Source of the DNA: Natronorubrum aibiense
GTDB taxonomy: Archaea > Halobacteriota > Halobacteria > Halobacteriales > Natrialbaceae
Length of the DNA stretch: 64,000 nucleotides
Assembly: GCF_009392895.1 (NCBI RefSeq)
Contig: NZ_CP045488.1
Location: forward strand, 3,038,001-3,102,000
Direction: 5' to 3'
How positions within the stretch are numbered: the stretch's first letter is position 1; each line of letters begins with the position of its first letter. The position numbers and the translations under genes are program-made. The notes under the pieces are model-generated. The model saw only the letters and a program-made list of their open reading frames with translations, had not been told where the DNA came from and did no database searches. Shown piece after piece: positions 25,896-34,522 of this stretch.

Positions 25896-27704
25896 ATGAG
25901 TGCACCGAACCCTGCGACGCTGTGGGGCCGCGTTCTCGTCGACGAACTTGCGAAGGGCGGCCTCGAGGCCGTCTGTATCGCCCCCGGCAGTCGCTCGACG
26001 CCGCTGACAGTCGCCTTCGCGGCCCACCCCGAGATCGACGTCTACTCGCATCTCGACGAGCGCTCGGCGGCCTTTTTCGCGCTCGGTCGTGCTCGACGCA
26101 CGGGAGAGCCGACGGCGCTGGTCTGTACGTCGGGCACAGCGGCGGCGAACTTCCACCCCGCCGTGATGGAGGCCGATCAGGCCCGCGTGCCGCTGCTCGT
26201 GTTGACGGCCGACCGGCCCGCCGAACTCCGCGACAGCGGCGCGAACCAGACGGTCGATCAGGTCAAACTCTACGGCGACGCGGTCCGCTGGTATGCGGAA
26301 CTGCCCGACCCCGAAGCCGACGAGCGCAAGGTCCGAAGTCTTCGGACGACCGCCGCACGAGCGCTCGCCGAAACCGGCGGTCCAGATCCCGGTCCCGTCC
26401 ACCTGAACTGCCCCTTTCGAAAGCCGCTCGAGCCACTCGAGGTCCCGGATGCCGTCCCCGACGCATTCGCGGAGACGCTGGCCGGGACGGGCCGGGAGGA
26501 CGCGTTCGTCGAGACCGAAACGGGGTCGATGACCCTCGAGGCCGACCGTCTTCGGCCACTTCTCGCCGCCTTAGAGGACGCCGAGCGTCCGCTGATCGTC
26601 GCGGGGCCGGCCGATCCCGCGGCGATCTCCGGACTCAACCCTGAACACGTCGTCGCGGTCGCCGATCGCGTCGGGGCACCGATCCTCGCCGACCCGCTTT
26701 CGAACCTGCGATTCGGGCCGCACGTCGAAACCGGCTCCGACTACCGCTGCGTCTACGGCGGCTACGACGGCTACATAAGCGAGCTGCCGGCACCGGACGT
26801 CGTCGTCCGCGTCGGTGCCTCACCGACCTCGAAACCGCTGCGCCACGCCCTGCGAGACAGCGACGCCCGCCAGTTCCTGCTCGACCCCGCCGGCGCGTGG
26901 CGCGAGGCGACGTTCACCGCGACGGAACTGCTCGCAACCGACCTCGGCTCCGCCTTCGAGACGCTGGCCGAGTTGTTCGAGAACGGAGCAGCGATCGAGA
27001 CGGACGTGGATGAAGAGTGGCGAGCCCGGTTCGACGCCGCCGAACGCACCCACTGGCGCGTTCGTGACGATGCCCTCGCCGCGGACGCCCTCGAGTCCGT
27101 CGACGAGCCCTTCGAAGGCGCGGTCCTCGCGACCGTCTTCGAGGCAGCGACCGATCCGGCGACCATCTTCGTCTCCAACAGCATGCCGATCCGAGATGCG
27201 GACCGGTTCGCTCGACCACAGCGCGCCGACCTGACGGTGCTCGGCAACCGTGGTGCAAGCGGTATCGACGGCATCACGAGCACGGCGCTGGGTGCCGGCA
27301 GCGCGACCGACGATCCGCTGGTGCTCGTCACCGGCGATCTGGCCTTCTATCACGACTCGAACGGGCTGCTCGCTGTCGACCGCTGTGACGTCGACGCGAC
27401 CATCGTCCTGCTGGACAACGACGGCGGCGGTATCTTCCACAAACTCCCGATCGAGGACTTCGAGCCGCCGTTTACGGCACAGTTCAAAACGCCCCACGGC
27501 CTCGAGTTCGAGCCGCTGGGCGACCTTTATGGCCTCGAGTTCGACCGCGTCGAGCCGCACGAATTCGGCGACGCGTATCGCGAGTCGCTCGAGTCCGCGG
27601 GCACACAGGTACTCGCCGTCGACTTCGAGTCGGAAGCGAACCACCGACGACGGGACGCGCTCCAGACGCGCGTACTCGAGGACCTCACCGTCACCGACCA
27701 ATGA
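25896..27704 (+). CDS. menD: SEPHCHC synthase (2-succinyl-5-enolpyruvyl-6-hydroxy-3-cyclohexene-1-carboxylate synthase)
   Basis: A 602-residue thiamine-diphosphate enzyme that joins isochorismate and 2-oxoglutarate. The N-terminal catalytic Glu block is IDVYSHLDERSAAFFALGRAR, and the substrate-binding loop starts CIAPGSRSTPLT. The ThDP/Mg motif is VTGDLAFYHDSNGLLAVDRCDVDATIVLLDNDGGGIFHKLP (GD-x~27-NN-like). Length matches MenD. The start overlaps a perfect Shine-Dalgarno-like GGTGATCC (25887-25894), which also contains the menF stop. Downstream, the men order is broken by pseudogenes. Confidence 0.96.
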   Translation: MSAPNPATLWGRVLVDELAKGGLEAVCIAPGSRSTPLTVAFAAHPEIDVYSHLDERSAAFFALGRARRTGEPTALVCTSGTAAANFHPAVMEADQARVPLLVLTADRPAELRDSGANQTVDQVKLYGDAVRWYAELPDPEADERKVRSLRTTAARALAETGGPDPGPVHLNCPFRKPLEPLEVPDAVPDAFAETLAGTGREDAFVETETGSMTLEADRLRPLLAALEDAERPLIVAGPADPAAISGLNPEHVVAVADRVGAPILADPLSNLRFGPHVETGSDYRCVYGGYDGYISELPAPDVVVRVGASPTSKPLRHALRDSDARQFLLDPAGAWREATFTATELLATDLGSAFETLAELFENGAAIETDVDEEWRARFDAAERTHWRVRDDALAADALESVDEPFEGAVLATVFEAATDPATIFVSNSMPIRDADRFARPQRADLTVLGNRGASGIDGITSTALGAGSATDDPLVLVTGDLAFYHDSNGLLAVDRCDVDATIVLLDNDGGGIFHKLPIEDFEPPFTAQFKTPHGLEFEPLGDLYGLEFDRVEPHEFGDAYRESLESAGTQVLAVDFESEANHRRRDALQTRVLEDLTVTDQ

Positions 27705-27732
27705 TTGGCGCAGTCAGGGCCGAAGCGTCCAC

Positions 27733-28041
27733 TAGAGCCCGAGAGCGTACCCGAACGGTAGCCAGACGAAGCCGATTGCGAGTACTCCGATAACCGAAAC
27801 CGGGGCGACGACGCCGCTCCAGAATCCGAACAGGACAACCGCGATTCGCGGTCACGAACACACCCGCGAGTGCGAGCGTACACGCGGCGACGAAGACCGG
27901 GTACAGAAGCCAGAGCCCACCGAGTGCCACCGCTGTCGTGTGACTGATCGGGCGGCCCTCCCACTCGAAGTCGCCGTCCTAGTCGTGGATGGCATACCGG
28001 ACGTCGGTCGTCGAGTCTTCGGTGGTTTCGTTGGCCAGCAC
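27733..28041 (-). pseudogene. Disrupted small membrane protein gene
   Basis: On the minus strand a coherent membrane protein can be read only by repairing two lesions. From GTG 28041 it reads VLANETTEDSTTDVRYAIHD, then an in-frame TAG (27981-27979), then DGDFEWEGRPISHTTAVALGGLWLLYPVFVAACTL through VFVTA. A one-base insertion near 27845-27850 shifts the frame. The shifted frame continues IAVVLFGFWSGVVAPVSVIGVLAIGFVWLPFGYALGL and a TAG at 27733. Three hydrophobic helices are evident. Both lesions together indicate a decayed gene rather than a sequencing slip. The parent family was not recognised. Confidence 0.72.
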
Positions 28042-28155
28042 TGCCAAAAGCCGTATCGAATTGATATGTAGTTTGGCGTGATCGACCGTCAGTTAGTGGT
28101 AGCTGGCCGCCATATGAATCACTTACTGCTATACAAAATGCTGCTCGAGTCGTGA

Positions 28156-29156
28156 GCCAAGACAGTCTCTGAAACCTACTACGACCGCCCGCGGTCGGCT
28201 GTCGAGGGGAAGACGGACGTCGAACTCCTCCCCGACGACGAGCAGGCCCGTCGCTTCCACGAGGACGACCTCGAGGTCATCAAGTCGGGCGAATCCCTGT
28301 TCATCCCCGAGGAAGCGCTCACGACTGCTGACGGCGAGACGCGGATCTTCCAGACGACCAAACTCCCGTACGAAATCGCCGGAACCGGAGAACTAGTCGT
28401 GCTGGGGTACGCTCGCGACGTGACCGAACTCAAAGCATACGAACGCCAACTCGAGACCCAGCGCGACAATCTCGAAGTGCTCAACCAGGTCGTTCGCCAC
28501 GACATCCGAAACGACCTCCAGTTGGTGTTGGCCTACGCGGAGACCCTCGAGGACGTCGTCGACGAGGCGGGCCGCGAGTACGTCGAGCAGGTACTCGCGA
28601 GCGCACGCGATGCCGTGTCGATCACTGAAACGGCCAGAGACGTCGCTGAGGTACTGTTACAGGCCGATGCCGAGCCGACGCAGATGCGGCTTCGATACAC
28701 GCTCGAGCACGAACTCGACGAGGTCCGATCGACGTACGAGCACGCGGTCGTGACGACCGAGGGCACGATTCCGAGCGTCGACGTCGTCGGCGACGACATG
28801 CTCGAGTCGGTGTTCCGAAACCTGCTGACGAACGCGATCGAGCACAACGATGCGGCGATTCCGGAGGTGACGGTATCCGCGGGCATCGAGGGTGACGACG
28901 TCGTCGTTCGGATCGTGGACAACGGATCGGGAATCCCGACGAGCGCAAGGCGACGATCTTCGAGGAGGGGGAGAAGGGCCTCGAGAGCGACGGCACCGGG
29001 CTGGGGCTGTATCTGGTTCGGACGCTCGTCGACCGATACGACGGCGAGGTCTGGGTCGAGGACAGAGCTGAACACTGGCCCGCGGACGACCGAGAGGCTG
29101 CCGAGGGCGAACCCACGGGCAGCGTCTTCGCCGTTCGGCTCCCGGTCGCGTCGTGA
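28156..29156 (+). pseudogene. Truncated, frameshifted PAS-histidine kinase
   Basis: The frame opens after a stop at 28153-28155 and lacks any plausible start. It begins within a PAS domain (ETYYDRPRSAVEGKTDVELLPDDEQ…), so the 5' part of the gene is gone. Then come the PAS end (EIAGTGELVVLGYARDVTELKAYE), the dimerisation box VVRHDIRNDLQLVLAYAETLED with the phospho-His, the N-box NLLTNAIEHND and the G1 box DNGSGIP. At 28937 a one-base deletion moves the remainder into the next frame. There DERKATIFEEGEKGL and the G2 box GTGLGLYLVRTLVDRYDGEVWVED continue to a TGA at 29154. No functional kinase can result. Confidence 0.82.
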
Positions 29157-29206
29157 TCGGTGACGACGCGAACCTATTTCAGCCGCCGCGGTCCAACTGC
29201 GAACCG

Positions 29207-30211
29207 ATGGTTTCGGAACTCTTCGACGACACACTGTGGGAACCGGTCGCAGAACTGAACGACGAGTTCACCGATATTACGTACCACCGCGCGGTCGACT
29301 CGGGCACGGTTCGGATCGCGTTCGACCGACCCGACGTTCGCAACGCGTTCCGGCCGGGGACGGTCGACGAACTGTACGACGCCTTGGACCACGCTAAACG
29401 CCAGACTGACGTGGGCTGTATCCTGCTGACCGGCAACGGCCCCTCCTCAAAAGACGGCGGCTGGGCGTTCTGTTCCGGCGGCGATCAGACGGTCCGCGGC
29501 GAGGACGGCTATCAGTACGAAGGGGACGAGGAGAGCGAGGCGCAAAGCGTTCGAGAATCGCAAGGCGATTCTCGCAGCCCATCAGAAGTGCATTGCACTT
29601 CTGAGGACGCCTCGGAAGACGCGAGCGGGCAGGGCCCGCGAGCGCGTGCCTCCGAGCAGGGTCGACTGCACATCCTCGAGGTCCAGCGCCTCATTCGCCA
29701 CATCCCGAAAGTCGTCGTCTGCGTCGTGCCGGGCTGGGCCGTCGGCGGTGGCCACTCGCTGCACGTCGTCTGTGATCTCACGCTCGCGAGCGAAGAGCAC
29801 GCGAAGTTCCTCCAGACCGACCCCGACGTCGCGAGCTACGACGCCGGCTTCGGTTCGGCCTACCTCGCCAAGCAGATCGGCCAGAAGAAGGCTCGAGAGG
29901 TGTTCTTCCTCGGAAAGACGTACTCGGCCGACGAGGCGGCGGAGATGGGGATGGTCAACGAAGTCGTTCCCCACGAGGAGTTAGAAGAGACGGCCCTCGA
30001 GTGGGGCGACCGAATCAACGCGAAGAGCCCGACGGCGATGCGGATGCTCAAGTACGCGTTCAATATGACCGACGACGGGCTGGTTGGCCAGCAGGTCTTC
30101 GCCGGCGAGGCGACCCGGCTCGGGTACATGACCGACGAGGCCAAGGAGGGACGCGACGCGTTCGTCGAGGGGCGCGACCCCGAGTTCGACGAGTTCCCGT
30201 GGCACTACTGA
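29207..30211 (+). CDS. menB: 1,4-Dihydroxy-2-naphthoyl-CoA synthase with an in-frame palindromic insert
   Basis: A 334-residue crotonase-fold enzyme that cyclises o-succinylbenzoyl-CoA. Family blocks are AFRPGTVDEL, the oxyanion region GWAFCSGGDQTVRG, VVCVVPGWAVGGGHSLHVVCDLTLASEEHAKFLQTDPDVASYDAGFGSAYLAKQIG and the C-terminal FAGEATRLGYMTDEAKEGRDAF. Residues ~109-151, between GYQYEGDE and GRLHILEVQRLIR, are a Ser/Glu-rich, low-complexity insert absent from ordinary MenB. It is encoded by three successive DNA palindromes (29552-29656). It keeps the frame and sits in a surface loop after the substrate-binding segment, so activity is probably retained. The start at 29207 leaves family-like residues at the N-terminus. 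Confidence 0.94.
   Translation: MVSELFDDTLWEPVAELNDEFTDITYHRAVDSGTVRIAFDRPDVRNAFRPGTVDELYDALDHAKRQTDVGCILLTGNGPSSKDGGWAFCSGGDQTVRGEDGYQYEGDEESEAQSVRESQGDSRSPSEVHCTSEDASEDASGQGPRARASEQGRLHILEVQRLIRHIPKVVVCVVPGWAVGGGHSLHVVCDLTLASEEHAKFLQTDPDVASYDAGFGSAYLAKQIGQKKAREVFFLGKTYSADEAAEMGMVNEVVPHEELEETALEWGDRINAKSPTAMRMLKYAFNMTDDGLVGQQVFAGEATRLGYMTDEAKEGRDAFVEGRDPEFDEFPWHY
29552..29656. repeat. Three consecutive palindromes inside menB
   Basis: First: arms CGAGAATCGC (29552-29561) and GCGATTCTCG (29565-29574) with loop AAG. Second: 11-bp arms TCAGAAGTGCA (29582-29592) and TGCACTTCTGA (29594-29604) with a single-base loop. Third: a longer interrupted stem with CTCGGA (29611-29616) / TCCGAG (29651-29656) outside, then ACGCG/CGCGT, then CGGGC/GCCCG inside. 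The block length keeps the menB frame open. It looks like an inserted palindromic element that is translated. Confidence 0.85.
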
Positions 30212-30350
30212 CGGACGCTGCTCGAGAGTCAACCTCCACAGGTTCGTTTTCATGACTCGGCTGTAGCGACCGCGAACGGCCGCACACGTTCGGTTTCTGT
30301 CGTGTCGGCATCGACGCGAAGGATAACGCTTTGGACGATTCGGGACGAAA

Positions 30351-31622
30351 ATGCCGGCAGTGACACTCCCCGATCGGTCCGCACTGTCCCGTCGGGACTA
30401 CCTCCGAACGCTGGTCGCCATCGGCGGCGCAACTGCACTCAGCGCCTGCGTCTCCGAGAGCGACGAGATCGACGTTCCTGCCGGAACTGACGACCCGGAC
30501 TCGCTCCCGGAGCGACAGCACGCCTGGAACGACACGCTCACTCGAGACGACGATGGCAACGTCAAACCGCCCGAACATCACGTGCTGGTGCCGTTATCAC
30601 TGGTCGGCGAGCCGACCGACGAACGGCGAGCACAACTCGAGGACGCGCTGCGAACGCTCGAGCGCGCCTACGAGTGGAGCAACGACGGGCTGGTCTTCAC
30701 CATCGGCTACACGCCGGCGTACTTCGATCGGTTCGACGAGCCGTTGCCCGAGTCGGTCGCGCTCCCCAACCCCGAACCGCTGGCCGCCGGCGAGGACCCG
30801 GCGTTCGACGAGTTCGACGCCGTTCTCCATCTCGCGAGCGATCACTCACAGGTCGTCCTCGAGGCCGAGGAGGGGCTGTTCGGCGACCACGACGAACTCA
30901 ACGGCATCGAGATCGAAACCGACCTGTCTGGCGTGTTCGATCGCCTCGAGGACCAGCGCCGAACGGGGTTCGTCGGCGCGGGGCTTCCCGCCGAACACAC
31001 CGACCTTTCGGGCGTCCCCGACTCGATTCCCGAGGACGCGCCCTTTTTCATGGGCTTTCGCTCGGGATTCGCGGACAGTCAGGCGACCGAAGACCGGGTG
31101 ACGATCGAGGACGGCCCGTTTGCAGGTGCAACGACCCAACACATCGAGTCGCTGGACCTTCAGCTGCGAACGTGGTTCGAACAGGACAGCCAGTCCATGC
31201 GTGTCCGGAAGCTGTTCAGCCCGGCACACGCCGACGATGACCGCGTCGGCGAGGTCGGGGAGAACCTATCGGCGTCGAACGGGTTGACTGACGAGCGGAT
31301 CGACGCGACCGCGGCAGACGCCCGCACTCGCGGCGTCGTCGGTCACGCCCAGAAGGCCGCTCGAGCGAGAGACGACGACGGCCCACCACTGCTGCGCCGG
31401 GATTTCAACACCGTCGACGGCGACGCACCCGGCGTCCACTTTCTCGCGCTCCAGCGCAGCATCGACGACTTCGTCCGCACTCGCGAGGCGATGACGGGTG
31501 CGGATCTCGACGTCATGCCCGCGAACAACGGCATTCTCAGCTACATCTTCGTCACCCGGCGCGGGAACTACTTGCTCCCGCCGCGGTCGCTGCGGGCGTT
31601 GCCGCGGGCGAACCCGCAGTAG
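30351..31622 (+). CDS. Tat-exported lipoprotein with DyP-type peroxidase-like domain
   Basis: A 423-residue secreted protein. The N-terminus has a Tat motif (SRRDYLRTL, Arg14-Arg15) and a lipobox LSAC with Cys33, so it should be a lipid-anchored exoprotein. The mature part resembles dye-decolourising peroxidases/EfeB: FMGFRSGFADSQATEDRVTIEDGPFAGATTQHIESLDLQLRTWFEQ and, near the end, GVHFLALQRSIDDFVRTREAM. The canonical GxxDG motif is not clear, and the heme-ligand His cannot be assigned with certainty. With the P19-like gene 23 nt downstream it suggests iron acquisition. A peroxidase role remains unproven. Confidence 0.75.
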   Translation: MPAVTLPDRSALSRRDYLRTLVAIGGATALSACVSESDEIDVPAGTDDPDSLPERQHAWNDTLTRDDDGNVKPPEHHVLVPLSLVGEPTDERRAQLEDALRTLERAYEWSNDGLVFTIGYTPAYFDRFDEPLPESVALPNPEPLAAGEDPAFDEFDAVLHLASDHSQVVLEAEEGLFGDHDELNGIEIETDLSGVFDRLEDQRRTGFVGAGLPAEHTDLSGVPDSIPEDAPFFMGFRSGFADSQATEDRVTIEDGPFAGATTQHIESLDLQLRTWFEQDSQSMRVRKLFSPAHADDDRVGEVGENLSASNGLTDERIDATAADARTRGVVGHAQKAARARDDDGPPLLRRDFNTVDGDAPGVHFLALQRSIDDFVRTREAMTGADLDVMPANNGILSYIFVTRRGNYLLPPRSLRALPRANPQ

Positions 31623-31645
31623 GCTTCCAGCCCACGACCAGACCC

Positions 31646-32848
31646 ATGTACGACCCCGATCTCGATCGACGAACGTTTGTCCGGCGGGTAGGCGCGGCAA
31701 CCGGAGCCATCGCGCTGGCGGGCTGTCTGGAACCCGGCGCCGACGACGAAGTCGGCGACGGCAGTGCCAACGACTCAAGCGAATCCGCTGGCGACGCGAT
31801 GCCGCGATTCCCGGAGATCGACGACCGGCCGGCGGCGGTCTATCGCCCGACCCACCGCGAATCGATGCGGGTGCTCGAGCCGATTACGGCCGGCGAGTAC
31901 ACCCTCGCGCCGATGCTGTCGTACCCGCATCCGTTCTGGCTCGTCACCGGCGGCGACGGCGAGGACGAGATCGAGCGCGTCGACCCCGAACAGGGACGGG
32001 GCGTCCACCTGATGGTGACCCTCTGGGATGCAGAAAGGGGGATCGTCCTCCCCGTCGATTCCAGCGCCACGATCACGGTCTTTCGGGACGGCGAGCGGGT
32101 CGGCGCGCCACGGTCGCCGTGGCCGATGCTCTCGCAGGAGATGGGCTTTCATTTCGGCGACAACGTCCCGCTCGCGGACGACGGCACCTACACAGTCGAG
32201 ATCGAGATCCCGCCGGTCCCGACGCGAACGACCGGCAGCCTCGAGGGCCGATTCACCGACCGCGAGACGGCGACGTTCAAGTTCACGTACGATCAGGCGT
32301 TTCGCGACCAGGTCGTCGGCGGCGTCGAATATTTCGACGAATCGGTGTGGGGTGAGCCGGGCGCGCTCAAGCCAATGGGCCACGGAGGCGTTCCGTACTC
32401 CGCGCTCCCGCCCGCCGAGGAGTACCCCGGAACTCGACTCGAGGCGACCGACGGGTCCGACACTGACCTCCCTCGGAGCGGCGATGCGGCGATTCTCGTG
32501 ACGCTGCTCGAGTCCGGTTCCCGACTCGCTGCCGGCGACGACCGGTACCTGCTGGTCTCGCCGCGGACGCCGTACAACCGCGTGCCGCTCGCGGCGATGG
32601 CTATTCGCGCGACGGTCGAACGCGACGGCGAGCCGGTCGACGGCGCGAACGGAATCGCCCTCGAGGAGACGATCGACGGCGAGTACGACCACCACTACGG
32701 CGCGTCGTTCGCGGATATCCGACCGGGTGATGCGGTCACGATAGAGATCGAGTCGCCGCCGCAGGTCGCTCGCCACCGTGGGTACGAGACGGCGTTTCTC
32801 GAGATGCCGCCAATCGACCTCGCCGTTCCGGAGGGTCCGGACCGATGA
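31646..32848 (+). CDS. Tat lipoprotein, P19/Tpd-like iron-binding family
   Basis: A 400-residue exported lipoprotein with Tat motif DRRTFVRRVG (Arg8-Arg9) and lipobox LAGC (Cys27). The first half has P19-like beta-sandwich features: a metal-site-like GFHFGDNVPLADDGTYTVEIEIPPVPTRTTGSLEGRF, then FKFTYDQAFRDQVV. The second half repeats a similar layout (VPLAAMAIRATV…YDHHYGASFADIRPGDAVTIEIESPPQVARHRGYETAFLEMPPI). P19/Tpd proteins bind periplasmic iron or copper. Pairing with a DyP/EfeB-like lipoprotein supports iron uptake, by inference. It overlaps the next gene by 4 nt. Confidence 0.72.
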   Translation: MYDPDLDRRTFVRRVGAATGAIALAGCLEPGADDEVGDGSANDSSESAGDAMPRFPEIDDRPAAVYRPTHRESMRVLEPITAGEYTLAPMLSYPHPFWLVTGGDGEDEIERVDPEQGRGVHLMVTLWDAERGIVLPVDSSATITVFRDGERVGAPRSPWPMLSQEMGFHFGDNVPLADDGTYTVEIEIPPVPTRTTGSLEGRFTDRETATFKFTYDQAFRDQVVGGVEYFDESVWGEPGALKPMGHGGVPYSALPPAEEYPGTRLEATDGSDTDLPRSGDAAILVTLLESGSRLAAGDDRYLLVSPRTPYNRVPLAAMAIRATVERDGEPVDGANGIALEETIDGEYDHHYGASFADIRPGDAVTIEIESPPQVARHRGYETAFLEMPPIDLAVPEGPDR

Positions 32849-33492
32849 TGGGTGCGAGGCGGGGCCGGCTCTCGGCCGTCCTCGTCGCGGTGGTGATCTG
32901 TGCGTGCACACTCGGCGCGGTTGCCCCCGTGGTCGACGGAGCTGACAACGCGACGACGTTGTACTTCGAACCGAGCAAGGTCGACGCCGATGCCGGCGAA
33001 ACCGTCACCTTCGAGCTCGTCGCGAGCAGCCACGGCGATTACGTCGGTGACGGCATCGACGAACTCTCGCTGACACTCGCGTACGATTCCGACGTGTTCA
33101 CCGTGACCGACGTCGAGCACGGGCCGATGCTGGCCGCGGGCGATTCCGACGCCGAGGTCGACGGCACGGCCGAAATCGACGACGCGGCCAGCACGGTCAC
33201 GATCGAGCAAGCGCGAACGCCGTCGGGCAACGGCGCGAAAGCGACCGAGACGGCCGCGACGATCACGCTCGAGGTCGCCGAGGACGCCCCATCGACGACC
33301 GAGACGGTCGAAATCACAGACGCGACGGCGATGCTCGTCAGCGACTACCCGCAGGCGTCGGTCGAGCGGGGGGCGACGATTACGATCGACGGCACTGACG
33401 GTGGGGACGATCCCGTCTCCGGGTTTACGCTCCCGGCAGCGCTGTTCGCAGTCGGCGCGGTGCTGCTGGTCGCCGTCCGTCGCTGGGACTGA
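32845..33492 (+). CDS. Cell-surface cohesin-like domain protein
   Basis: A 215-residue protein. A signal-peptide-like N-terminus (RLSAVLVAVVICACTLGAVAPVVDG) precedes a cohesin/CARDB-like beta-sandwich (YFEPSKVDADAGETVTFELVAS…ELSLTLAYDSDVFTVTDVEHGPML…ITLEVAEDAPSTTETVEI). It ends in a Gly/Asp linker and a C-terminal anchor GFTLPAALFAVGAVLLVAVRRW, resembling an archaeosortase-type or simple tail anchor. The ATG overlaps the P19-like gene stop (ATGATG), so it belongs to that operon. It probably acts as a surface adaptor; no dockerin partner is visible. Confidence 0.75.
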   Translation: MMGARRGRLSAVLVAVVICACTLGAVAPVVDGADNATTLYFEPSKVDADAGETVTFELVASSHGDYVGDGIDELSLTLAYDSDVFTVTDVEHGPMLAAGDSDAEVDGTAEIDDAASTVTIEQARTPSGNGAKATETAATITLEVAEDAPSTTETVEITDATAMLVSDYPQASVERGATITIDGTDGGDDPVSGFTLPAALFAVGAVLLVAVRRWD

Positions 33493-33580
33493 CGACCCCC
33501 GTTTCGGCGGTTGCTGTCGGCGACGCGTCAGCCGACCGCAATGCCAACGTTGACACGTCCGCGAGTCGGATACTCGAGTA

Positions 33581-34522
33581 ATGAGTACGGCCGAGATCGA
33601 CATCTCACGGACGAAGGCATGGTTGCTGGCTGCACGGCCCCAGACCCTGCCCGCGGCCGCAGCCCCGGTGATCGTCGGTACGGGACTTGCGATCCACGCG
33701 GACGTCTTCGCCCCGCTGCCGGCGGTGATGGCGTTTATCGGTGCGACGCTGATCCAGATCGGGACCAACTTCGCGAACGACTACTACGACGCGATCAAGG
33801 GCGCAGACACCGAGGATCGAGAGGGGTTCACTCGAGTCACACAGGCGGGGATCATCCCGCCCGAACAGGTGAAACTGGCGACGATCGTGACGTTCGCGCT
33901 GGCGATTCTCTCGGGGACGTACCTCGTCTACATCGGCGGGCTACCGATCCTCGTTATCGGCTTGGTGAGCGTCTTCTGTGGGTGGGCCTACACCGGCGGT
34001 CCCTACCCGCTCGGCTATCACGGACTCGGCGATCTGTTCGTTTTCGTCTTCTTCGGCATCGTCGCCGTAATGGGGACGTTCTACGTCCAGGCCGCGGCGA
34101 CCGTCGCTGACCCGCTGACGACGACGATCCCCGCGAACACGGTCACGCTCGAAGCGTTCGTCGCCAGCCTCCCGGTGGCCGGCATCTCGACGGCGATCAT
34201 CGTCGTCAACAATATCCGCGACCGGGAAACCGACGTCGAGGCCGGAAAGCGAACCCTCGCGGTCCGACTCGGTTACAAGTGGAGTCGCGCGGAGTACGTC
34301 GCCCTCCTCGCGCTCGCCTACGTCACGCCGCTGTGGTTCTGGCTCGCCGCCGGCTTCGGCCCGACGGTCTTGCTCCCGCTCGTGTCGCTGCCCTACGCCG
34401 CCGTCGTCGCCCAGACGATCCTGACCCGCACCGACGGCGAGGCGCTGAACCCGGCGCTGGAGGGCACCGGGAAGTTGCTGGCGATCTACTCGGTGCTGTT
34501 CGCCGCGGGGGTGGTGCTGTGA
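33581..34522 (+). CDS. menA: 1,4-Dihydroxy-2-naphthoate polyprenyltransferase
   Basis: A 313-residue UbiA-superfamily membrane enzyme that prenylates dihydroxynaphthoate to demethylmenaquinone. The first Asp-rich motif is NFANDYYDAIKGADTEDREG (~67-86) and the second NNIRDRETDVEAGKRTLAVRLG (~208-229); both bind the Mg-prenyl diphosphate. Eight or nine membrane helices are evident, and the start SRTKAWLLAARPQTLPAAAAPVIVG is typical. It opens the second men operon, overlapping menC by 4 nt (GTGA). Confidence 0.96.
   Translation: MSTAEIDISRTKAWLLAARPQTLPAAAAPVIVGTGLAIHADVFAPLPAVMAFIGATLIQIGTNFANDYYDAIKGADTEDREGFTRVTQAGIIPPEQVKLATIVTFALAILSGTYLVYIGGLPILVIGLVSVFCGWAYTGGPYPLGYHGLGDLFVFVFFGIVAVMGTFYVQAAATVADPLTTTIPANTVTLEAFVASLPVAGISTAIIVVNNIRDRETDVEAGKRTLAVRLGYKWSRAEYVALLALAYVTPLWFWLAAGFGPTVLLPLVSLPYAAVVAQTILTRTDGEALNPALEGTGKLLAIYSVLFAAGVVL

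Noticed and set aside
28399-29163. A complete 254-residue histidine kinase
   Set aside because: Translation from this codon lacks the PAS start and enters an Arg/Ser-rich frame after the G1 box. The real C-terminus lies in another frame, so it is a pseudogene.
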